32,336 bases of DNA from a virus: positions 1 through 32,336 of the IMG/VR virus record IMGVR_UViG_3300020183_000287; one strand, written 5' to 3'. Shown piece by piece: positions 1 to 7,800 of the stretch. The notes below the pieces were generated by a model that was not told where the DNA came from, did no database searches, and was given only the letters and a program-made list of their open reading frames with translations. Numbering within the stretch: the first letter of the stretch is position 1; each line of letters starts with the position of its first letter. Position numbers and translations under genes: made by a program.

Positions 1-82
1 AAAAAAAAAAGAAGAAAAAAATAGGAACAGAATAAAAGAACTGTTGGAAAGAAAAAAACAAAAAGAACAACAAGAATCTTAA
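1..82 (+). CDS. C-terminal tail of an upstream gene (partial, 5' end outside window)
   Basis: An open frame enters from the left edge and ends at TAA 80-82. The visible 26 residues are almost entirely Lys, Glu, Gln and Arg (a KELLERKKQKEQQES end), a charged helical or coiled-coil tail. No family can be named from so little. The A-rich DNA could give such a reading by chance, so the call rests on the open frame and on the 25-nt gap before the next ATG. Its own start is not in the window. Confidence 0.45.
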   Translation, partial: KKKEEKNRNRIKELLERKKQKEQQES

Positions 83-107
83 AAATAAATTATTAAATTT
101 GAATAAA

Positions 108-1967
108 ATGAATATTTCGCAAAAAATATTAAGTGACATCACTGTCTTTATGAAATACGCTAAGTTTCAACCAAAATTAAACAGAAGAGAGACATGGGAA
201 GAGTTGGTGACACGTAACAAAGAAATGCACCAAAGAAAATACCCTCATATCAAAAACGAGATAGAAGAGGTATATAAAATGGTGTATGACAAAAAGGTTT
301 TACCATCTATGAGGTCATTACAATTTGGTGGAAAACCAATTGAAATCTCACCAAACAGAGTCTACAATTGTGCATACATGCCAATAGATCATGTAGACGC
401 ATTTTCTGAAACAATGTTTTTACTTTTAGGTGGAACAGGAGTTGGATACTCGGTTCAAAAACACCACGTCGAAAAACTACCAGAAATAAAAAAACCAAAC
501 CCTGAAAGAACAAGACGTTATCTAATTGGTGACTCTATTGAAGGATGGGCAGACGCTATCAAAGTATTAATGGAATCATATTTAGGTTATAAGTCATCAA
601 CACCTGTATTTGATTTTTCAGATATTAGACAAAAAGGTGCGATACTTGTAACATCAGGAGGTAAGGCTCCAGGACCTCAACCATTAAAAGATTGTATTCA
701 TCAAATTACAAAAGTTTTGGATAACAAAAAAGATGGTGAAAGATTCAAACCTATCGAAACACATGACATCATTTGTCATATTGCTGATGCTGTTTTAGCT
801 GGTGGTATCAGACGTGCCGCCCTTATTTCATTATTTTCGGCTGACGATGAAGAAATGATCTCTTGTAAGTCAGGAAATTGGTGGGAACAAAATGCACAAA
901 GAGGTAGAGCAAATAACTCAGCGGTACTTCTTCGTCACAAAATCACAAAAGAATTCTTCATGGATTTGTGGAAACGTATTGAGTTGTCAGGGGCAGGTGA
1001 ACCTGGAATTTATCTATCTAACGATAAAGATTGGGGAACAAACCCTTGTTGCGAAATCGCACTACGACCATTCCAATTCTGTAACTTATGTGAGGTAAAT
1101 GCTTCTGATATTGAATCACAAGAAGATTTTGATAAAAGAGTTAAAGCAGCATCATTCATTGGTACTTTACAAGCTGGATATACTGACTTCCATTATTTGA
1201 GAGATATTTGGAAAAGAACCACTGAAAAAGACGCACTTATCGGTGTTGGTATGACAGGTATTGGTTCAGGTGTTGTGTTAGGTTATGACATGAAGAAAGC
1301 CGCTAAAATGGTTAAAGAAGAAAACGAAAGAGTTGCAAGACTTATTAAAATTAATAAATCGGCAAGAACAACAACAGTTAAACCATCAGGGACCTCATCT
1401 TTAGTGTTGGGAACATCATCAGGAATTCACGCATGGCATAATGATTACTACCTAAGAAGAATTCGTGTAGGAAAAAATGAATCAATTTATTCATACCTTT
1501 CAATCAATCACCCCGAATTAATTGAAGACGAATATTTTAGACCACACGATACTGCGGTTATTACAATACCACAAAGAGCACCTGAAGGGTCTATTGTAAG
1601 ACATGAATCAGTATTTCAAATGTTAGAAAGAGTTAAAAAAGTTTCACAAGAATGGATTAAACCTGGTCACAGAAACGGACAAAATACACATAACGTTTCA
1701 GCAACTGTGTCAATTAAAGAAGATGAGTGGGAATTAGTTGGTGATTGGATGTGGAATAATCGAGATTTTTATAATGGACTTTCAGTATTACCTTATCACG
1801 GTGGTTCGTACACCCAAGCTCCTTTTGAAGATTGTACAAAAGAAGATTTTGAAAGACTTGTAAAATCATTAACAGATGTTAATCTTACAAAAGTTATTGA
1901 GACACAAGATAACACTGACTTACGTGGTGAAGCCGCTTGTTCTGGAGGTCAATGTGAAATAGTTTAA
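108..1967 (+). CDS. nrdJ: Adenosylcobalamin-dependent (class II) ribonucleoside-triphosphate reductase
   Basis: The enzyme reduces ribonucleotides to deoxyribonucleotides in the cytoplasm, using a thiyl radical generated from coenzyme B12. From ATG 108 it has 619 residues. The family's key residues are visible: Cys88 (in YNCAY) and Cys325 (in FCNL) form the reducing pair, and the NPCCE motif gives Asn312, thiyl-radical Cys314 and Glu316. The 11-residue spacing from Cys314 to Cys325 matches Lactobacillus leichmannii RTPR Cys408-Cys419. A C-terminal CSGGQC (Cys611/Cys616) is the shuttle pair of the monomeric RTPR subtype. It is shorter than the 739-residue L. leichmannii enzyme. An in-frame TTG nine bases upstream could add three residues, but I prefer the ATG with its A-rich leader. 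No TATTTATA octamer precedes it, consistent with early or middle expression. A terminator-like hairpin follows. Confidence 0.95.
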   Translation: MNISQKILSDITVFMKYAKFQPKLNRRETWEELVTRNKEMHQRKYPHIKNEIEEVYKMVYDKKVLPSMRSLQFGGKPIEISPNRVYNCAYMPIDHVDAFSETMFLLLGGTGVGYSVQKHHVEKLPEIKKPNPERTRRYLIGDSIEGWADAIKVLMESYLGYKSSTPVFDFSDIRQKGAILVTSGGKAPGPQPLKDCIHQITKVLDNKKDGERFKPIETHDIICHIADAVLAGGIRRAALISLFSADDEEMISCKSGNWWEQNAQRGRANNSAVLLRHKITKEFFMDLWKRIELSGAGEPGIYLSNDKDWGTNPCCEIALRPFQFCNLCEVNASDIESQEDFDKRVKAASFIGTLQAGYTDFHYLRDIWKRTTEKDALIGVGMTGIGSGVVLGYDMKKAAKMVKEENERVARLIKINKSARTTTVKPSGTSSLVLGTSSGIHAWHNDYYLRRIRVGKNESIYSYLSINHPELIEDEYFRPHDTAVITIPQRAPEGSIVRHESVFQMLERVKKVSQEWIKPGHRNGQNTHNVSATVSIKEDEWELVGDWMWNNRDFYNGLSVLPYHGGSYTQAPFEDCTKEDFERLVKSLTDVNLTKVIETQDNTDLRGEAACSGGQCEIV

Positions 1968-1993
1968 GTCATGAAAGTGACATGGGGAAATGA

Positions 1994-2031
1994 TAGAACG
2001 CTAACATACCAAGTTTTGTTAGCGTTTTATA
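1994..2031 (+). terminator. Hairpin terminator after the ribonucleotide reductase gene
   Basis: The arms AACGCTAAC (1997-2005) and GTTAGCGTT (2018-2026) pair perfectly around a 12-nt loop. The stem extends outward to 1994/2029 through one G-U pair. A short T-rich run (TTTTAT) follows. The position, in the 85-nt gap between two same-strand genes, fits a rho-independent terminator, though the T tract is weak. Confidence 0.6.
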
Positions 2032-2052
2032 ATATTAGAAAGAATAATTAAA

Positions 2053-2280
2053 ATGAATGTAGGAGCATCAAAAGATTGGGTACAACAACAATATATTAGA
2101 GAATTTGGACCAAAATTACAACCAACCGACTTTTATTGGAACGACGGTAAAATGGTTATGACAGAAGAGTACCACAAAAGAAGAGGTAAATGTTGCGGTT
2201 CGGGATGTTTACATTGTTGTTATTGGCCACCATTTGAAAAGGGCAACACAAATTTAAAAGAATCACTGAGTAATCAGTGA
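2053..2280 (+). CDS. Small cysteine-rich protein, DUF5522-like
   Basis: This 75-residue soluble protein has a dense cysteine cluster at residues 47-56 (KCCGSGCLHCCYWPP), preceded by a M-V-M-T-E-E-Y-H-K-R-R-G segment. The arrangement (tyrosine/histidine-arginine-glycine, then CC-x3-C-x2-C, then an aromatic-proline end) resembles DUF5522, a short uncharacterised family that I associate with Bacteroidota. The cysteines suggest metal or iron-sulfur binding, but this is inferred and the role is unknown. It lies 85 nt after the reductase and its stop codon is inside the next terminator hairpin. It lacks the TATTTATA octamer, so it probably belongs with the non-structural genes. A link to reductase redox chemistry is possible but unproven. 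Confidence 0.75.
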   Translation: MNVGASKDWVQQQYIREFGPKLQPTDFYWNDGKMVMTEEYHKRRGKCCGSGCLHCCYWPPFEKGNTNLKESLSNQ

Positions 2281-2288
2281 TTTTTTTT
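2261..2288 (+). terminator. Strong rho-independent terminator overlapping the stop codon of the DUF5522-like gene
   Basis: A 9-bp perfect stem, AATCACTGA (2261-2269) with TCAGTGATT (2274-2282), is closed by a GTAA (GNRA-type) tetraloop and followed directly by a run of T. The TGA stop at 2278-2280 is part of the right arm. It separates the nucleotide-metabolism block from the late structural block. Confidence 0.85.
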
Positions 2289-2295
2289 ATTTATA
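2288..2295 (+). promoter_or_regulatory. TATTTATA octamer, distal copy before the gp25 gene
   Basis: An exact octamer begins within the T run of the preceding terminator, 19 nt before a second exact copy at 2314-2321. The tandem arrangement is unique in the window. It may be a second late promoter for the same gene, or chance in a very AT-rich gap. Confidence 0.4.
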
Positions 2296-2313
2296 TAAAA
2301 TTATAAGACATTA

Positions 2314-2321
2314 TATTTATA
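2314..2321 (+). promoter_or_regulatory. Putative late promoter octamer TATTTATA before the gp25 gene
   Basis: This exact octamer ends 4 nt before the ATG at 2326. It belongs to the set of like-oriented octamers that stand in front of the structural transcription units. If it works as a -10 element, transcription would begin at or inside the start codon, giving a leaderless or nearly leaderless mRNA. Confidence 0.6.
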
Positions 2322-2325
2322 CAAT

Positions 2326-2973
2326 ATGGCTCAAGACGTTTATACATTTGGTATTAATTTTCCACTTCAAGAGAGTGTTGCCGGAACATATTTTGGATTA
2401 ACCTACCAATCAAAAGATGAAATAAGAGCATCCTTGTTACATTTGTTGTTAACACAAAAAGGCACAAGGTACTACGATCCTGATTTTGGAACAGATATAT
2501 ACAAGTACATATTTGATCCGATGGATGGAGAAACTTTTGAAAACATTAGAGAAGAAGTTGACACACAGGTAAAAAAGTATATCCCAAATTTAGATATAAC
2601 AGATATAAAAGTTGAACCATATACTCCTGAAGAAACAGATAATCAAGACAAAATAAAAACAATAGATTTTTTTAGTTCTGAAGAACTTGTAAATAATAAC
2701 ATAATTAGAAGAAGAATAGCAACACAACCAATAGATAATGTAACACCAACAGAAGTCCCCGAGTTTATAATATCACCATTTTCTGGTGAAACTTTTTATA
2801 ATTATGTAGGTCAGCAATTTGAAGACACACAAGCCGATGATGATGAATCGTTTACCGATATATTTAAAACACCAGGACCGAATACCTTGGATTATACCGC
2901 TAAACTAACTATTGTTTACAGTGACAATAATAGTCCTTTTGGTTCTAAAGAATTTATAATTATTAATATTTAA
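2326..2973 (+). CDS. gp25: Baseplate wedge subunit, T4 gp25-like
   Basis: In contractile tails the gp25 family sits in the baseplate inner ring, joins the wedge and nucleates sheath assembly. The conserved core is at residues 27-60: a helix rich in L/A (EIRASLLHLLLTQ) followed by G-T-R-Y-Y-D-P-D-F-G and Y-I-F-D-P, the family's 'R-x-x-P-x-F-G' type signature. At 215 residues it is longer than T4 gp25 (132). The extra ~100 residues at the C-terminus are acidic and unassigned. The gp6 homologue follows after 4 nt, the usual pairing of these subunits. A putative late promoter ends 4 nt before ATG, so the leader is extremely short. Confidence 0.9.
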   Translation: MAQDVYTFGINFPLQESVAGTYFGLTYQSKDEIRASLLHLLLTQKGTRYYDPDFGTDIYKYIFDPMDGETFENIREEVDTQVKKYIPNLDITDIKVEPYTPEETDNQDKIKTIDFFSSEELVNNNIIRRRIATQPIDNVTPTEVPEFIISPFSGETFYNYVGQQFEDTQADDDESFTDIFKTPGPNTLDYTAKLTIVYSDNNSPFGSKEFIIINI

Positions 2974-2977
2974 AAAA

Positions 2978-4816
2978 ATGGCAGAAAAAAAATTAGCATA
3001 TACCGAAAGAGAATTTGTAGGTTTAAGAAATGAATTAATTAATTTCACACAAAAGTATTATCCTGATCTTGTACAAAATTTTAATGACGCTTCTGTATTT
3101 TCAGTACTGATGGATTTAAATGCGGCAATTGCTGATAATTTACATTTTCATATAGATAGAACAGCTCAAGAAAACGTCTTACAATACGCTCAACAAAAAT
3201 CTTCTATTTATAATATTGCAAGAACTTACGGTCTTAAAATTCCTGGATATAGACCCTCTGTTGCTATTGTTGACTTTTCAATAACGGTCCCTCCATTTGG
3301 AGATTCAGAAGATATTAGGTATTTAGGTATATTAAGGGCCGGATCTCAGTTCTTTGGTGGAGGAAACTCATTTGAAAATTTGTATGATATTGATTTTTCA
3401 ACACAGTACGATCAACAAGGATTTGTAAATAGAACAAAAATACCGACATTTGATTCTAACAATAATATATTAAATTATGTTATAACAAAAAGAGAAGTCG
3501 TTGTTGCTGGAACGACTAAGGTGTTCAAAAAACCTGTTAGATCTACAGATGTTGTGCCGTTCTTTAATTTCTTCTTACCTGAAAAAAATGTTTTGGGGGT
3601 TACAGGAATAATACAAAAAGACGGAACATCATTTCAATCTGTTCCTAGTTATGCTGAATTTCAAACATCACCAAATAAATGGTATGAAGTTGACGCATTG
3701 GCTGAAGATATGGTATTTGTTGAAGACCCAACAAAACCTATAGACGCATTTGGTATTAAACCAGGAAAATATATTAAAACCGACAATAGATTTATTACAG
3801 AATATACAGGTGAAGGATTTATGAAGGTACAATTTGGTGCCGGAACAACAACACCTGAGCAACAACTAAAAGAATTTACAAATACCGGAGTCAAACTTAG
3901 ACTACAGGATTATCAAAACAACATAGGTTTAGGTTTGACCGTGACACCAAATACCACAATATTTGTTCAATACAGAGTAGGTGGTGGTTCAGGTAGTAAT
4001 GTGGGTTCAGGTGCCATAAACCAAATAGGAACGATTGATTTTGTGGTTAACGGACCTAACGATCAGGTTAGTAGGAATGTTATACAATCCTTATCTGTTA
4101 ATAATATTACCGCAGCTATTGGGGGTTCTAATCCGCCGACTACTGAAGAAATGAGAAATATGGTTGCTTTTAATTTTGCCGCACAAAAAAGAGCAGTAAC
4201 GGTTAATGACTATAAATCAATAATTGATACGATGCCAGGTCGATTTGGTGCACCCGCAAAAGTATCAATTACGGAAAATAATAATAAAGTCTCAATTCAG
4301 GTTTTATCTTATGACAATAACGGAAAATTAACACAAGTCACATCAAATAATTTAAAAAATAATTTAGCAAATTACTTGGCTAGATTTAGAATGGTAAATG
4401 ACTATATATCAATTGATAATGCTAAAGTTGTGGATTTAGAATTTGATATTTCTGTTGTTATGGAATCTGATAGAAACCAAGGACAGGTTATTACAGAAAT
4501 TATATCATTAGTATCAAATTACATGGCTCCTGCAAATAGAGATTTAGGGCAAGGTGTAAATGTTTCAGAAATTAGAAAACAAATCCAAAACTTACAAGGA
4601 GTATTAACTATTGCAGATTTAAAAGTTTTTAATAAAGTTGGAGGTAAATACTCTTCTTCAGAAACATCACAAAGATATAAAGATCCCGCAACAAAAGAAA
4701 TACAACTTATTGATGATAATATCTTCGCTGAGCCTGAGCAAGTATATCAAGTTAGATTTGATCAGGTTGATATTAAAGTAAGAACCAAAAATTTCAAAAC
4801 AGTAGACTTTTCATAA
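2978..4816 (+). CDS. gp6: Baseplate wedge subunit, T4 gp6-like (baseplate J family)
   Basis: This is the main structural component of the baseplate wedge; dimers of gp6 form the inner ring and connect to gp25 and gp7. At 612 residues it is close to T4 gp6 (660). The N-terminus (residues 5-60, REFVGLRNELINFTQKYYPD then DLNAAIADNLHFHIDRTAQE) is typical of phage gp6-like proteins. The central and C-terminal part (about 385-530), with TVNDYKSIIDTMPGRFGAPA and a following beta-alpha region, matches the baseplate J-like core. It begins with TAAAAAAATGG after gp25 and has no separate promoter, so it is co-transcribed with gp25. Cellular role: assembled virion tail. Confidence 0.92.
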   Translation: MAEKKLAYTEREFVGLRNELINFTQKYYPDLVQNFNDASVFSVLMDLNAAIADNLHFHIDRTAQENVLQYAQQKSSIYNIARTYGLKIPGYRPSVAIVDFSITVPPFGDSEDIRYLGILRAGSQFFGGGNSFENLYDIDFSTQYDQQGFVNRTKIPTFDSNNNILNYVITKREVVVAGTTKVFKKPVRSTDVVPFFNFFLPEKNVLGVTGIIQKDGTSFQSVPSYAEFQTSPNKWYEVDALAEDMVFVEDPTKPIDAFGIKPGKYIKTDNRFITEYTGEGFMKVQFGAGTTTPEQQLKEFTNTGVKLRLQDYQNNIGLGLTVTPNTTIFVQYRVGGGSGSNVGSGAINQIGTIDFVVNGPNDQVSRNVIQSLSVNNITAAIGGSNPPTTEEMRNMVAFNFAAQKRAVTVNDYKSIIDTMPGRFGAPAKVSITENNNKVSIQVLSYDNNGKLTQVTSNNLKNNLANYLARFRMVNDYISIDNAKVVDLEFDISVVMESDRNQGQVITEIISLVSNYMAPANRDLGQGVNVSEIRKQIQNLQGVLTIADLKVFNKVGGKYSSSETSQRYKDPATKEIQLIDDNIFAEPEQVYQVRFDQVDIKVRTKNFKTVDFS

Positions 4817-4868
4817 GATTATTTATTTTTACATCATTACAATTACCTTTAAAAAAAATAAAAATCAG

Positions 4869-4876
4869 TATTTATT
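4869..4876 (+). promoter_or_regulatory. Putative late promoter, variant octamer TATTTATT
   Basis: A one-mismatch octamer lies 16 nt before the ATG at 4893. A second TATTTATT lies at 4820-4827 in the same 76-nt gap. Orientation matches the gene. Confidence is lower because of the mismatch and the AT-rich context. Confidence 0.4.
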
Positions 4877-4892
4877 TTAAAAGAACAATTTA

Positions 4893-7800
4893 ATGGGTAA
4901 TAGTTATAGAATCAGAACTGATTTTAATTCAGATAAAAATATTCGTATAAACATAAATCAAAATTTTGACTTTTTAGAGATCCTTTCTTTGAAGTTAAAA
5001 CAAGAAGATGTTTATACAAGATTTTGTGCAGACTATGGTGTAGTTGCGGGTAGGGTTATAGTTAATGGAGGTTATGGTATACCTAACGCCAATGTCTCAA
5101 TATTCATTCCACTTTCAGAAGTTGATGAAAACGATGTTGTTATATCAACATTATACCCATATAAAAGAATTGATGAAAAAAATGAAGATGGATATAGGTA
5201 TAATTTACTACCTTACAGACAAGAATACGGTGGACACACACCGACAGGTACGTTTCCAGATAGAGAAGACCTATTAACAAAAAGTGAAGTTTTAGAGGTT
5301 TATGAAAAATATTATAAATTCACTGCAAAAACAAATGAGAGCGGTGACTTTATGATTGTTGGGGTGCCATTAGGTATCCGAACCATAATGATGGATTTAG
5401 ACCTTTCAAATATTGGTTGTTTTTCATTAAGACCTGCAGATTTGATAAGAGCTGGTTTAGCAGGACCAGGACAATTTAACGGAAATCAATTTAAGTCGTC
5501 AACCGATTTAGATTCTTTACCACAAATAGTTAACTTTAAAAAAGACATTGACGTTACTTCATTTTGGGGTGAAGAAGAAATATGTAACATTGGAATCACT
5601 AGAGTTGATTTTGATCTTAGAGAACTAGGAATAGAAATAAAACCACAGGCGGTTTTTATGGGGTCAATATTTTCAACATCAAATGAAGATTTTTTGAAAA
5701 CTACTTGTAAACCTAAAAAAGATGCTGGTAACCTATGCGATATGGTTACTGGTGAAGGTAAAATATTGGCCATAAGACAAACAATCAATTACGATGTAAA
5801 TGGTAGACCCGTATTAGAACAATTTTCTTTAGAAAACGGAGGAGACGTTATAGATGAAAACGGGACTTGGTTAGTCGAGGTACCAATGAATTTAGACTAT
5901 GTTGTTACAAACGAATTTGGAGAACAAGTGATATCTAACGATCCTTCAGTCGGCATACCAACAAAAGGAAAATATAGATTTAGAGTCCAATACCAAAACG
6001 AATCTGGCATGGAAAAAGATATAATGAGAGGTGATTATTTAGTGCCAAACGTCAAAGAATGGGGATGGTCAACATCTAATATTAACGGTCCTGATACCTT
6101 TAACTCAACACAGTTAGACCAACAAAAAAGATCATACGCATTTAGTTTGGATTGGAATGATTATGGTGATTTAACAACAACAGTAGGTCAACAAATGGTT
6201 CAAGAGGCTATTGATTGTAAAGATAGATTCTACGAATTTACATTCAATAAAATTTATACCGTTGCAAATTTTGTAGATAGATGGAAGTGGGGGTTTAATA
6301 GAAGTCGACATTTAGGTATAAAAGAAATAACAGATAGAAGATGTACAACAACAACAAATAGATTTCCTGTTAATGACGGGGTAAGAAATTTTGATTTTAT
6401 ATTTTTCCTGTTTAATTTAATAATAACAATATTGACTCAGGCTTTTTTGGCAATAATTATAATTTTTCATGTTTTGGCGTTACTTTGGCCATTAATAAGA
6501 TTAATTGTAAATTTATTAATTTGGCTTATAAATGTTGTTATTTTTGGTATTTGTAAAGCGATTAATTTTCTTACTGCGGGCACAAGACCTAAAGGGGGAT
6601 GTAAAACAAAACCAATAACACCTTTACCTAAAACAAACCCATTTTCACACTTATCATTACCAATGATGTCTTACCCCGATTGTGAGGCCTGTCCTTGTGA
6701 CATAGAAGAATTACCACCTAGTAATGATCAAACCAACCAATCATTACAAAACACTATTGATTCACAAAATAACAGCTTACTTGCTGAAATTAATACAATA
6801 GATCCTTTTACATATTCACCAACAAACACACCAAGTACTAATGAAAAGATTAGACAAGTTTTAAGTGGGTATAGACAAGGAAATTTCATCAAAACACCAA
6901 TCTCAGAGTACCCACCAACTAAACGGGTTGGATATGATGTTACATTATCCCAATCTATGAATTTAGCAAATTTAAGACAACGTTATTTTGATGGCGAAAA
7001 CCGTATTCGTACCACAGTAAGTAACTCAACAATTTCACAACCATTTGAAGACAGTGTTTTAGTATTATTTGTAGAACCAGGCACTTTAAATGGTTTCAGT
7101 AGTGGAGAATTAATAACATTTGTCGATCCTACAACAATAAACGATCCTAACTTAAATATAACAACTGGTGTAACTCAGACAGGCCAGACTTTAGTACCAA
7201 AACAAGTTACATGGGTTGACACGGCTGGCGTGGCACAAACATCAAATTTATTATTAAAAATAACAGGTAACACAACAACATATAAATACGTGGCAGGGGT
7301 TGAGTATTTTCAAATAATAACAGGAGGAACAGTTTCACAATACCAATCACAATTAGCATCAAATGGTGGATTACTAAATAAATATTTATACAAAAAAAGA
7401 CAAAAATTTAAATACGGAATCCCACCTTTTTTTGTATCTACAGATGTTGTTTATCCATTACAACAACTTTCAAATTATCAAAATTATGAAATCATATTCT
7501 TAACAAGAGGTGTTGATCCATACACAGAAAAACAAACAATAAAGTATGACTTATCACCATTATTTGGAAAATCATTTGGTCAAGGATTAACAGTACAAGG
7601 TGAGTTTTATTTAAATATACCTATAAGAAAAAATTCGGCTTCTGGAGTTTGGTTTAATGACCAAAAAACTCCACAAACACATAACGTTACGTCTAACATC
7701 TTGTCAACAAATCTTTATAATAAATCTTTTGGGTTTACTGTTGATCAAACTATGTTTTCGGCATTTACAAACAATAGCCCACATTTTTATAATTCAACAG

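Noticed and set aside
99-107. TTG as the start of the reductase gene, three codons before the ATG
   Set aside because: The ATG at 108 has a suitable A-rich leader. TTG would add only three residues with no support.
7383-7390. TATTTATA inside the 1592-residue gene as an internal promoter
   Set aside because: A few exact copies inside genes are expected by chance in DNA this AT-rich, and no start codon of a new gene follows.
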